Source: Armigeres subalbatus
Taxonomy: Eukaryota > Arthropoda > Insecta > Diptera > Culicidae
DNA: 64,000 nucleotides
Direction of reading: 5' to 3'
Assembly (NCBI RefSeq): GCF_024139115.2
Contig: NW_026943465.1
Coordinates: 32,987 to 96,986 of the forward strand
Each line of letters starts with the position of its first letter. Positions within the stretch are counted from its first letter, which is position 1. Under the pieces are notes generated by a model, which saw only the letters and a program-made list of their open reading frames with translations, ran no database searches and was not told where the DNA came from. Of this stretch, positions 10,226-21,240 are shown piece by piece. The position numbers and the translations under genes are program-made.

Positions 10226-10586
10226 CTACATGTACACATTGACGAAAATATTTATTGCAAATCTAATTAAAACCAAATTGTATTATATTAAACCATATCG
10301 CCTATAAAAACAACTCTAAAAAATCGCTAAAACGTTGCTTTTCCTATGCCTTTTCTACCACTACTGCACTCCTACTGAACACACTTTTTGCAACAACTCA
10401 CCGTTTCAAACACGAACCAACTTCCTCCCGTTGAACTACCACCGTGCGCTATGAATAAACAAATGTTACAAAAAAATATTCCAACACCAAACCCACAAAC
10501 CAACAATTCTGCACCTGTGAAAATGAAAATGCACACGTTGAAACGCCACGTCACCACCCACACAGGAGGGCAGAATAGACGAAGAA
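10226..10586 (+). other. AG-free zone plus candidate 21-nt microexon
   Basis: No AG dinucleotide occurs on the plus strand from 10226 to 10563, although neighbouring sequence has one every 15-20 bases. The first AG (10564-10565) ends a CACACAG acceptor; 21 nt later (10566-10586) comes GAA followed by a consensus donor GTGAGT. The interval is seven codons long, reading EGRIDEE in frame one. Long AG-exclusion zones mark acceptors used with distant branch points, often in regulated exons. The zone is G-poor, which explains part but probably not all of the AG deficit. A half zinc-finger-like phrase in an open frame upstream (HTLKRHVTTHTG) lacks its cysteines and was not accepted. Confidence 0.25.
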
Positions 10587-12426
10587 GTGAGTACTGCCTG
10601 ATGCGTTTGGCCCTTTTCTCGAGGGCGAATAGGCGAATACTTCGAGCTTTCGTTTCCTTTTTCTTTTTTTGTCCATTTTGTTTTTGTTGATTATTCACCA
10701 TTGTTCACTCGTAGCGTGGCGTTACTCTCTATCCGCTGGTTGTTATTGTTTCATGTTGCAGCATAGTTCTTAATCCTGGGAAAAAAAAGTTCTTTCATTT
10801 CAATTTGCATTCCTGCGCTTCTTGTTTGCGATTACGATGGATTCGCTGCATTTTTCGAAACGTGATTATTTGGCTTCTGCCGGTTGAGTTTTGCAACTGA
10901 AAATTGGGGATTTTGAAAACTTGTTTTAATTGTACTTCGTGGTAGCTTAAATGTAAAGGCGATGTTTTGAAAGTTTATCATTGTAGGCACTGTTGATTCT
11001 ACTTCAATGAGATATGAAAACACGTTATCCAAGTAGAGTTTGGTCAAACTTACGCAGCACATACACACATTAACACTATCGATTCGCACTCCAACGTTGA
11101 ACAAGAAAATAACCTCCGTTAAATTAAATCAAATGCATTAAAGCGCCATCGATATCGATGAAGAACCATTAAATTACGGTCCATTAGTAGCTTAGCAATG
11201 AATGTTCCACTGTTCGATGTTTTCATATCCACTTTATATATATAGCTGCATGTGTTCCTAATATTAGTGACCTAAATTATGTGCTTGTCATTCGCCGGAA
11301 TGTTAATTAGATTATTATTGTTCAATCAACATTTAATCATCTACGCAAGTAGCAAGTAGCATCATAATTTCTTAATTCACCATAATCCACCATGATGACA
11401 TCATTCCAGTGAGTAGTGACATAAATTATGATCCGTGTTGTGACCCGATCGAGATTTCTAGTTCATCTCAACAACACTCAGCAAATTATGAGTTTCATTT
11501 CGCTATCACACGATCATCCCGAAAATATTTACTGCTGAATGGAATCAACATATTTTACAATACGAGGTAGCTCGCTACATGTTTGTACAAGATGCAATAC
11601 AATAGAGTATTGGATATCACTTTAAATCCAATTAACATTGTGTAATTAGTGAAGTGAATGTTTTTTCCCATACTTTATAATCCTGATTTTATTTACCACA
11701 ATCCGGTTATAAGGTTATGCAAAGCTAGATAAACTTTTTACTTAACTCGAAACATTTGGAAGCGTAAAACAAAAAAAAATCCTTTCTATTGAAATTTCAG
11801 AACTTGGGTATTTGGAAATTATTTTAATCGATTATATTTTTAAATTTGTAACCACTTCATACGAGGCATACCCACCTATAACACTTCATATTCGGGCCCT
11901 GTTACGCCGGGTAAAGCAACATAAGGCAGATAATAAAGATCTATGATAACTTTTGTGAAACCGTAGGACCCCTTCATTTAGAATTGAGAGAAACTATATG
12001 TGATTAGGTAAAACGGACATGTTCGGAAATTTAGCCTAAAACAATGAATTTAGTTGATGAATTGTATGCATAGGCCAAGCATCTATAAAATGTGCCTCTT
12101 GAAATAAAAATGTTGGATTAAAATTGATATATTGGTTACTTATCAATCACTTAAACACCACTTTAAAATATCATTGGTCTGAATAAATAATGTTTGTTGT
12201 TTTCGGCGGTAAACAATACTAAATTTTCAAAAATAAACATCGGTGAAAAAATGTATGTATCATATGGCACGTAAAAATTTCAAAATTGATTTTTTTTATG
12301 CCAAATGTCTTAAAAATGCATGAAACGTCGATATCTAGTGTAACCCCGAAAAAAAATTTTCTCTTAAATAATCGTAAGCCATTATCAATATTGAATATAA
12401 TGTACAATATTTCATTATACTCTTCC
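10587..12426. other. Gene-free AT-rich stretch
   Basis: No gene or repeat family recognised. Minor tandem words such as AAGTAGCAAGTAGC (11347) occur. It has the appearance of intronic or intergenic DNA. Confidence 0.45.
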
Positions 12427-12576
12427 TCCAGGAGTCCCTCCACGACTTCCTCCAAGACTTCCTACAGAAATCCTTCCAATACTTCCTCCAGGAATCCTTC
12501 CAGGACTTCTTCCAGGAATCCATTCAGGACTACCTCCAGGAATCCTCCCAGCACTTCCTCCAAGTTTTCCTACAGG
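12427..12576. repeat. Degenerate flank of the 24-bp minisatellite
   Basis: Variable units related to CTTCCTCCAGGAATCC lead into the perfect array. Their divergence shows the array grew outward from an older imprecise repeat. Confidence 0.85.
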
Positions 12577-13320
12577 AATCCTTCCAGGACTTCCTCCAGG
12601 AATCCTTCCAGGACTTCCTCCAGGAATCCTTCCAGGACTTCCTCCAGGAATCCTTCCAGGACTTCCTCCAGGAATCCTTCCAGGACTTCCTCCAGGAATC
12701 CTTCCAGGACTTCCTCCAGGAATCCTTCCAGGACTTCCTCCAGGAATCCTTCCAGGACTTCCTCCAGGAATCCTTCCAGGACTTCCTCCAGGAATCCTTC
12801 CAGGACTTCCTCCAGGAATCCTTCCAGGACTTCCTCCAGGAATCCTTCCAGGACTTCCTCCAGGAATCCTTCCAGGACTTCCTCCAGGAATCCTTCCAGG
12901 ACTTCCTCCAGGAATCCTTCCAGGACTTCCTCCAGGAATCCTTCCAGGACTTCCTCCAGGAATCCTTCCAGGACTTCCTCCAGGAATCCTTCCAGGACTT
13001 CCTCCAGGAATCCTTCCAGGACTTCCTCCAGGAATCCTTCCAGGACTTCCTCCAGGAATCCTTCCAGGACTTCCTCCAGGAATCCTTCCAGGACTTCCTC
13101 CAGGAATCCTTCCAGGACTTCCTCCAGGAATCCTTCCAGGACTTCCTCCAGGAATCCTTCCAGGACTTCCTCCAGGAATCCTTCCAGGACTTCCTCCAGG
13201 AATCCTTCCAGGACTTCCTCCAGGAATCCTTCCAGGACTTCCTCCAGGAATCCTTCCAGGACTTCCTCCAGGAATCCTTCCAGGACTTCCTCCAGGAATC
13301 CTTCCAGGACTTCCTCCAGG
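12577..13320. repeat. Perfect 24-bp tandem array, 31 copies
   Basis: The 24-bp unit is made of two related 12-mers (AATCCTTCCAGG and ACTTCCTCCAGG) and repeats without a single change for 744 bp, exactly 31 copies. The unit length is divisible by three and has no stop codon in any of the six frames, so long open frames appear on both strands: NPSRTSSR-type on plus and LEEVLEGF-type on minus. These are by-products of the repeat. Perfect identity points to recent expansion or homogenisation. Confidence 0.97.
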
Positions 13321-13500
13321 AATCCTTCCAGGAGTCCTTCCAGGACTTCCTCCAGGACTTCTTTCAGGAGTCCTTCCAGGGCTTCCTCCAGGAATCCTTC
13401 CAGGACTTCCTCCAGGAATCCCTCCTGGACTTCCTCCAGGAATCCCTCCGGGACTTCCTCCAGGAATCCTCTCGAACCCTTCACGACTTCCTCCAATAAT
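13321..13500. repeat. Degenerate right flank of the 24-bp array
   Basis: Units drift progressively (CCCTCCTGGACTTCCTCC, CCCTCCGGGACTTCC) and merge into the larger duplicated field beyond. Confidence 0.85.
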
Positions 13501-14520
13501 TCCTAAGGTACATCTTCCAAGAGTCTCTTCCTCCAGAAATCCGTACAGGACTTCCTCTAGAGATCCCTGAAGGACTTCCCCTGGACTTTTTTCGAGGATC
13601 TCTCCAAGAAGTTCTCCAGAAATTCCGCCACAGATTCCTCCATAAATTCCTAGGGAGATTCATCTAGAAATTCGTCCGGAGATTCCTCCAAGAATTCCTC
13701 CGGTGATTCCTCCGGGATTTTTTCTGGAGATTATTCCAAGAATTACCTCAGCGATTCCTTCAGGAATTCTTTGGGAGATACTTCTAAGAATTTCTCTGGA
13801 GATTCCTCCGGAAGAGATTCCTGAAACATTTCACAGAGGGATCTCCGGAGGGATTCCTGGAGGCATCTCTGGATGAATTCCTAGAGAAATTCTTGGAGAA
13901 ATTTCCGAAAGAATTCTTGGAGGAATTTCCGAAAGAATTCTTGGAGGAATCTCGGAATTTCTGAAGGAATCTACGGAGGAATCTATGATGAAACTCGTGA
14001 AGGAATCTCTGGAGGGATTCCTGGAGGAATCTCGAAGGAATTCCTTGGTTAATTTCTGAATGGGAAATTTCTGAAAGATTTTCCAAAACAATTCCTGAAG
14101 GGACTCTCAAAGAAGTTCCCAGAAGATTTTTGAAACGAATTCCCGTAGGGATTCTCAAAGGAGGAAATCTTGAATAGTTTTTCGACGAAAAATTTCGAAG
14201 AAACTCCGGAGTTATTCTTGAAGCAGTTTAATAAGATTTTCAGAAACAGTTCTAAGAAAAAAAATTCCGAGCGATTTCAGAAGCTATTTATGGAGGAATT
14301 TCTGATAAAAATTCCAAAAAAAAAATCTGAAAGTATTCCGGAAGGAACTTCCGACAGAAATTCCCGGAAAAATGTATGCTCTAATAAATTCCTTCAGAAA
14401 TCCTTCAAAGTTCTTCCGGAAATTTATCCAAGGAATCCTGGGAATTTTCCAGGAAATTCCAAGGAATCCTCCAGGAATTCTGCAAGGAATTCCTCCAGCA
14501 ATTCTTTAAGGAATTCCTCC
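13400..14520. repeat. GGAATTCC-type minisatellite field, first long copy
   Basis: An irregular field of words such as GGAGGAATTCC and CTCCAGGAATTCC in both orientations. Unique landmarks (ATTCCTAAGG at about 13498, CAGCGATTCCTTCAGGAATT at about 13749, CCAGAAGATTTTTGAAACGA at about 14121, AAAATGTATGCT at about 14370) recur about 1.03-1.18 kb downstream in the same order. This is therefore the first of two large tandem copies. Confidence 0.75.
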
Positions 14521-15745
14521 GGGAGTTCCTCCAGCAATCCCTTCAAAATTTCCTCCAGGGACTTCCAGGAATCCCCCCAGAACTTCCTCCAGGTATCCTT
14601 CCGGGACTTCCTCAAATAATTCCTAAGGGACTTCTTCCAGGAATCTCTTCGAGACCTTCTTCAGGAATTCCTACCAGACTTTCTATAGGAACCCCTACGG
14701 GACTTCATCCAGGAATCATTCGGGACTTCCTCTAGGAATCCCTCAAGGACTTCTTCCAGGAATCTCTCCAGAACCCTCGCCAGGAATCCCTCCGGAAATT
14801 CCACCCGAGATTCCTCTAAGAATTTCCTTGAGAGATTCCTCCAGAAATTCCTCCCAAAATTTCACCAAGAATACCTCCGGAGATCCTTTCAGGAAATCCT
14901 CTGTAGATAATTCCAGGAATTCCCTCGGCGATTCCTTCAGGAATTCTTTCTGAGATACTTCTAACAATTACTCTGGAGATTCCTCCAGAAGGGATTCCTG
15001 AATAAAAATCACAGAGGGATTTCCTGAGGAACTCTTAGAGGAATCTCCGGAGGAATTCTTGGAGGAATCTCCGGAGGAATTCTTGGAGGCATCCCCGCAA
15101 TTCCTGGAGGAATCTCCGAAAAATCTACGGAGGTACTCCTGGAGGAATCTCCGAGGGGATTCCTGAAGAAATCTTGAAGGAATTTCTGGGCGAATTTCTG
15201 AATGGGTGATTCCTAGAAGATTTTCCACAGAGATTCCTGAAGGGATTCTCAAAGAGATTCCCAGAAGATTTTTCAAAGGAATTCCTGTAGGAAGCCGTAT
15301 TCGGGAAGCATTTCGTAAAGAATTCCAGGAACAATCCTCGAATTTGAAAATTCCTGATAAAAATCTGAAAATATTACGGAAGGAACTTTCGACGGAAACT
15401 CCTGGAATAATGTATGCTGTCATTGATTCACTAACTCCACCAGCAATTGTTTCGGAAATTCCTCCAGAAATCCTTCAGAATTCTTCCGGAAATTTCTCCA
15501 GGGAATCCTCCGGGAATTTTGAAAATGAAATCCTCCAGACATCCCTCCGGAAATTTCTCCGAGAATTTCTCCCGGAATTCTTCCAGGAATTCCTCAAGGA
15601 TTCCCTTAAGGAATTCCTCCTGGAATCTCTCCAGGAATTCCTTCGAGAATCACTGCAGCAATTCCCCCAGGAATTCTTCCGGGGATTCCTCCAGGAATTC
15701 TTCCGGGAATTCCTACAAGAATTCCTCCGGCAAACTTTTACCGCT
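14521..15745. repeat. GGAATTCC-type minisatellite field, second long copy
   Basis: Carries the matching landmarks at about 14619, 14925, 15258 and 15408. The two copies differ by many substitutions and small indels, so this duplication is much older than the perfect 24-bp array next to it. Open frames here (up to 189 codons) are rich in FLEE/RNSS-type repeats and are artefacts. Confidence 0.75.
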
Positions 15746-16324
15746 TTAGTTAAACACTTAACAAAGTCCGATTGAGCTCAAATTTTGCATGGGGACTTTT
15801 TTGTGGAGATGAAATTTTTGAGCACTAAACTCTAGTTTCGTAAATATTACTTCAATTGTGCTGAACTTATGTCGTTTTGTTTTTAATACAATAAAAACAA
15901 ACTACCGCAATAATAGGACGCAGTTGCCAAGTATTGCGATATTTTTTTACGGTCATTCCTATTGTTGCGGTATTGCCTGTATTTCTTATGGAGAGCGATA
16001 CCACAACAATAGGACCTTAGCACTACCGCAATAATTAGGATGCAATTATTTAATCAATTACTTCCGTTCAGTTACGTATTGCTTATTATCCCTAGCCCCT
16101 ATCGTCGTCCTCTAAAGAAATTTCAAATTTGGTTGAAATCGCCATGGGGTTCAGGAGTTACACTAAGTTGATCGATAACTAAACAATACCTCTTCCCACA
16201 TCCTCTTCCTTTTATGAAGAGCATCCCTAACCCTCTATCGTCGTCTCCTTAAGATAAAGGATGTGTGTTCCAATTTGGCCAGGTCATTTTGCCGGACGGA
16301 TATGACAGCCAATGTGCCAATGTT
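15746..16324. other. Spacer with four scattered copies of a 20-bp motif
   Basis: Between 15903 and 16045 the motif TACCGCAATAATAGGA (and variants) occurs four times, three in plus orientation and one inverted. The rest is unassigned. The cluster could be the remains of a small inverted-repeat element. Confidence 0.4.
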
Positions 16325-16490
16325 ACTGAACAATTGAGCCATTTATTTGAGAAACTGCATATGTGACATTTTTTGCGGATTTTTATATACATATTCTGAA
16401 TCTTTGTCCGAAAATACGTATTCTGCCAAAACATACGATAAAAAATTTGCTCAGGAATGTATAGATTTTTTTCGTTTGAGCTTGATTGAC
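16325..16490 (-). repeat. Inverted copy of the 3.5-kb repeat unit
   Basis: The reverse complement matches 3543-3700 in order, including the CAGTTTCTCAAA end, GAATACGTATTTTCGG and ACATTCCTGAG. Both lie in AT-rich flanks. The end motif also appears alone at about 17065-17090. Confidence 0.6.
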
Positions 16491-16599
16491 TTGTAGTTGC
16501 TACTCCATTATGGCCAGATCAGCTGTTCTTGCACAAAGAACCAACAAACGTTTAGGACTAGCACTCTCATCTTCAGACAAAGTACTGGTGATCTCATTT

Positions 16600-17045
16600 G
16601 TTGAGTCACACTGGCGCCTGCCACGTCAGAATGCAGGTCACTGTAGGAAGGGGAGGAAATGATGATGCAATCTCACCCACTGCAAGCCGAATATACCTCT
16701 GCACTTGCCACGAGTTCATGCGGAATTTGTTGGAATTATTGGGTTGGCTCGAGGGCAGAGGTTCGTCTTGGTTAACGAGCTGCTAATGACCGATAGGGAA
16801 AGCACAGATAGAATTTCTTATGATGTAGAACGAGCTTTTCGTTCATTCCAATTCTAGCAGTTTCTACTAGAATAGTCAAGTTGAAGGTATAGTATAGAAA
16901 TGGAAACGGCATGGAGTCCATTTCCAGTTCTAGCGATTGCTAGAACATGAGAAATATAGAGAAGTTACAAAGTAGGAGAATGGATCGGACCTGGATTGAA
17001 CCCGACCTCCTGCAGGCACAAGGTAGCCATATGACTACCAAGCCA
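16600..17045 (-). mobile_element. tRNA-derived SINE, minus copy
   Basis: On the minus strand the head contains a box B-like GGGTTCAATCC (complement of 16993-17003) preceded by GCAGGAGGTC and followed by CCTACTTTGTA. The same arrangement occurs at the head of the SINE at 49390-49845. The body extends towards 16600. I cannot fix the far boundary. Confidence 0.5.
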
Positions 17046-17094
17046 GTCATGTACAGAATTTTTTCGTTTGTTTGAGAAACTACATTATGTGCAC

Positions 17095-17205
17095 GCACGT
17101 CTCACTTTTATTTCTCTTCTCACTTCTCATTTTCACTTTTATTCCTCACTTCTTATTTTATACTTTTCGATTAAATGAGCCGTTCGGCCAAACGACATAT
17201 TACTT
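17095..17205. repeat. Paired GTGAGAAG and GGCCGAA blocks
   Basis: A 70-bp TCACTTCTC-type block (17095-17165) is followed at once by CCGTTCGGCCAAACGACAT (17182-17200), the third place in the window where the two minisatellites sit together. Confidence 0.65.
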
Positions 17206-18800
17206 CGCATGGTAGAATAATAGCGGTTTCAGCGTAATATTCTTACGATTGACCCTCTGCTAAGAAAATATTCAAATTTTGACCCTTCACACTCGTCGCT
17301 TCACGATATCTATCCAAGTAACATTTAAATTTTATAACGGTCTTGAAGTCCATATTTTACTCTACAAGAGTGTGATAAAATCAGCGTAAAACAAAATGTT
17401 ACTGAGGATCCTTTCCATTCTTCATTGTTTTGGTCCCTCCTAGTTTGAGCAGTTAATTTTGTACACAGATAAATGCCAATAAATCATAATGATTAAGTGG
17501 ACAATATCCCGTTACGCTGGGATATGGATACTCTGAAGTAGTGCGTAACGGTTAAATCGGTCATATCGCTCGTACAACACCGAAGCTGACAATATGACGT
17601 CCCTAACTCGAATCCCAAGGTGTCAGCGATCCGTGCCGAGGGATGAATGGCCTGGGGTGAAACAATTAGCCAGGCAGTTAACGAGACCTGTAATGCTGGG
17701 TAGACACCTTTTTCGTGGTGCATACGGATTAAGATCTACCACATGTGCTCTAGTTCTTACTATTCTTGTTAATACTTATGAGTGATGGTCGGAAGAGAAT
17801 GGAACGACTATAATTTGCTTTTAGATGACCCATTTTTGCTCCTTTTGATGGAGTCAATGGAGTAAGTAAAAAACCAACTCAACCTTAGGCTGGTTTTCAA
17901 GCCGACGACATGAATCTCGAGCTCCAGGAGCTGATTATTTAGGAAAAAGCGGATACGAATTTGGTGGATCTGCTGAACCTCTGACTGATTAGAGCTCTGT
18001 GTAAAGGTGAGATTCAAAATGCCAAACAAATGAAATCAGATCTCTATACAAAACAATTCGGAACTCATAAGAAGAAGCAAAAATATGTTTGAACTTCAGT
18101 ACCGATGCATGGTCAAAATCAGTATTATCCCACTTATTGTTGAGCCGAACCTGATTGAGGGCGCCTTGAGAGTGGTATAATGTTTTCGAAGGGTATAAAT
18201 AGCGAACCTTAATCTAAAGAGGCCTTACATTAACTTGAGAAACATATGAATAAAAATGACTACTTCTTTCTTCTCAATAGAAATGGATAGAAAGACATCA
18301 CTAAACAAATGACACGGGTATACTACAAAAGTTCAATGAAATGGACGCAGTGGTTCTCCGAACAAAAAAAAAAAATGGACAATTTGGCCGAATGACATTT
18401 TAGAACTACTTAATATGTTGTTTATATCCCGGCAGCACAAGTCAGACAAAAATGGTTTCAGCAACGTTGTGACTGAATCTGGTCACATATGAGTTGCAGT
18501 GACCCAGAGACATGCGTGCTAGGGATGACATCGTCACCAAACTGTTTTCGGCCTAATAACAGTGGCGAGGGCGAATGACTTTCGAATGTGTAATTCTACA
18601 AATAATTTTCGAGCAGATGGCTTTCGGCCAAACGACAAACCGCATTTTCATTCCAGGAAGGTGATTGGCTTTCTAAAATTGATCTGAATCCCCTACTACT
18701 GCATTCACAGAAAATGTTAGATATTCTCAGTTTTTTTATCGCTACACGTAAAATGAATTCTCAAATTGAGTGGAATCGACTCGTTTTCTAAAAACAGGAC
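17206..18800. other. Mostly unique stretch with minor GGCCGAA relics
   Basis: No gene recognised. Short GGCCGAA relics lie at 18375-18400 and 18545-18640. Open frames at 17493-17785 on both strands have no domain signature. Confidence 0.45.
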
Positions 18801-18992
18801 AACTCAAAATTTGAGTAAAGATACTACTTCAATAAAATGATGATTTCGCGAAAGTTAACGGCCTTCCATCAATTTTAATACGACAGATGCGAATCAGTTT
18901 ATCTATCTATCTAAGTGCATTTTACGACAAACGACTCCTAGTTTATGCAATCATCATTTTATTGAAGTAGCATCTTTACTCAAATTTGAGTT
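18801..18992. mobile_element. MITE with 44-bp terminal inverted repeats
   Basis: The first 45 bp (AACTCAAAATTTGAGTAAAG...AATGATGATT) and the last 44 bp are inverted copies with one substitution and one single-base indel. The 100-bp centre has no coding potential. The extreme end is itself palindromic. No clear target duplication was found, so the superfamily stays open. Confidence 0.8.
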
Positions 18993-19378
18993 ATCGACCT
19001 AATGAATGATACCAAGTAATTCGAACAACGATATCTCTCGCATTAAAAACTGGGCGTTACACAAAATTCTAGATTTTCGGAATTGGCAGAACCGGTTCCG
19101 CTGGCTACATGGTAGTTGTAACATGTTTGGATATGCGATTGATAGCAACCAAGGAAGTGCTCCTCGTTCATCAGAATAAGGCCTTTCTTTGTTGCTCAAA
19201 ACAGTTCCTGATTGGACTTCTATTAATTTTCCATTTTATCACAATTGGTACTCTTCGGGTCTAACCTTCATCGTTCCTCTTTTGTTGTTGAAATCGCCTC
19301 AACGCACTTGTCTAAGCGAGGCTTCATGAGTTAATTTCGCCTCATAATCAAGGACAAGGCGCTGTTATATTAAGTGAC

Positions 19379-20870
19379 TAGAGTTTCCATTTCCGACCAT
19401 TTTTTGTCCAGTTCGGATGAACTTGTTCAGTATCCAGGAAATCCGGGATCCGGATTTTCGATGTTCCTTAGGAAACTTATTTTTGATTAAAAAACGATTT
19501 TATTCAATGTTCAGGAATAAAGTTTCTTATTTTGGAAAGGCCAGATAATACAGATTTCAAATTGGAACTCAATTTAATTCTAATTTGAATCGATTCTTTC
19601 GAAAAAAATCGACTTCAGAAACAAATAATATTCACGTTGGAATATATGATCGCCGAGTCCGAGAAGAAGGTTCGCTGGCGGTTGAACTCAGCTTGACTGT
19701 TTGCATTGTTTTGAATATGCATTGGGTTTGAGCAGTTGCTGGGATTGCATTTAATACCCTAGTGACGAAAGATGGAAGATGCGCAGTAGAGATCTAGGCC
19801 CATAACCTATTGGAGATGGGGAACACTATACGAGTATCCTCCAACCCATGGCACTACTAATTGATACTTTTGCCAAGAGCTGCAGCTCTTCTAATCTTGA
19901 ACAGATCGTTTCCTAATCTTGATGTTAATAGTTAATTTATCGTTATCGCCGATAAAGTTGATTGAGTTCAACATTCGCTCTGCGATAAACATCAATCAAC
20001 TCAATTATTATTGGATAATTTAACGTAAGTTAACTCGATAATTTAACGGTAATGGGGTTAATAGATTACGCGATTAAAGTTGGATATAATTTTGACAGAA
20101 GCCGAGAATTGGACAAATTGATTGCACCTGTTGACAGAGTTGATTTTGATCGAAGCGATACACAAAAAAAATAGCGAACATCCGGGTCGGACCACTTGTA
20201 CTCGGATGTGCTAGAAAGTTTGTTGTTCGAACGTCGATTGGAAGGACATAGATTGGACCAAGAATTGTTTTGGAGCAAGAAGTTCAGGAAGACTGACTCA
20301 ATGTTGGACGGCGCGAGGAGATTAACGACCGAATATCGGCTAGTGTACACAACCTCGCTGTAGACGGGATATGGGGAGGCAGGCGCCAAATAGAAGCCGA
20401 TCTCGTACTGTAAGATCTTGTAGTTTAATTAATTAATGAGAGCTGTAGCTGCTGAAAAAGTATCAGTCTATAGCCTTCCATTATTGGTATGGGGAACCTA
20501 ATATTTTTGTGAAGGTGTTCTATTAACTATCTCCGATGTTTTCATGTCTGTTCCTCTCTACTATTAATAATAAGATGATATCGATTGTGCATCTCGAACC
20601 TTGTCCGTATACTCGCCTGAGCCTCCAAATAAGAACTTGGAAAATCATGTCTGAGGAAGGTATAAAAATATGATGAGTTTATCACCTAGAGTTGAGTTTC
20701 GCGTTCTAAACAAATAACTTTTGTAAGAAGAAAATTAACTGTTTGCGAACCGGAAAGGAAACTGTATTTTTGTCTCAGGTATCCGGATTTCGGGATTTCA
20801 AAATAATATCCGAATCGAGAATCGAATTTTACTCTCGGATTTTTGCTCGGATGTCCGGATGGAAACTCTA
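19379..20870. mobile_element. hAT-like non-autonomous transposon with 8-bp target duplication
   Basis: The ends TAGAGTTTCCAT (19379) and ATGGAAACTCTA (ending 20870) are perfect 12-bp inverted repeats with weaker similarity further in. They are flanked by the perfect 8-bp direct repeat TAAGTGAC (19371-19378 and 20871-20878). Eight-bp duplications with short TAG-starting ends fit the hAT superfamily. No hAT transposase is encoded. The interior (about 20050-20360 plus) has coding-like codons, with phrases such as LFERRLEGHRLDQELFW, but is interrupted by stops and not recognised. Confidence 0.8.
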
Positions 20871-21037
20871 TAAGTGACGTTACGTTTATTCGGGCTATAC
20901 TACTTCCACTCAATGGATTCAGAGTTCTCATATTCATGATTACGAAACCCTTCTCAATGTTGGCCTGTAAATATGACACCGATTTCAGTTTGATGTGGAG
21001 AACTTTTGTATTCTGACAGGTCGTAGGTTATAACCTT

Positions 21038-21240
21038 TAATTCAATACCAAATTTTCAAAACGACTTATCTGATTTCGTAAACAAAGATTCAAACGTCGA
21101 TTTGACGAATCTGACAGCACTCCACGCAACCAACACCATCAATACAGGGAAGGCTTCTGCATCGTGTGATCAGATTCGTCAAATCGACGTTTGAATCTTT
21201 TTTGAAACAGATAAGTTATTGAAAATCTGGAATTGAACTT
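21038..21240. mobile_element. Fold-back MITE
   Basis: The left arm (TTCAATACCAAATTTTC through CGATTTGACGAATCTGA, to 21114) is mirrored by 21170-21238. The arms are about 70 bp with a central run of perfect pairing (GATTCAAACGTCGATTTGAC), separated by a 55-bp loop. No coding capacity. Confidence 0.75.

Noticed and set aside
10501..10586. C2H2 zinc-finger exon (HTLKRHVTTHTG)
   Set aside because: Only the C-terminal half-motif fits; the paired cysteines and the conserved aromatic residue are absent and no acceptor AG exists upstream in the zone.
12577..13320. CRISPR array or silk/antifreeze-like repetitive protein
   Set aside because: Contiguous repeat without spacers, equally open on both strands, with no start context, signal peptide or splice support.
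12286..13506. 406-codon plus-strand open frame (and a 308-codon minus-strand one) as protein genes
   Set aside because: Both are made by the stop-free 24-bp tandem repeat; all six frames are open and the non-repeat ends have no domain.
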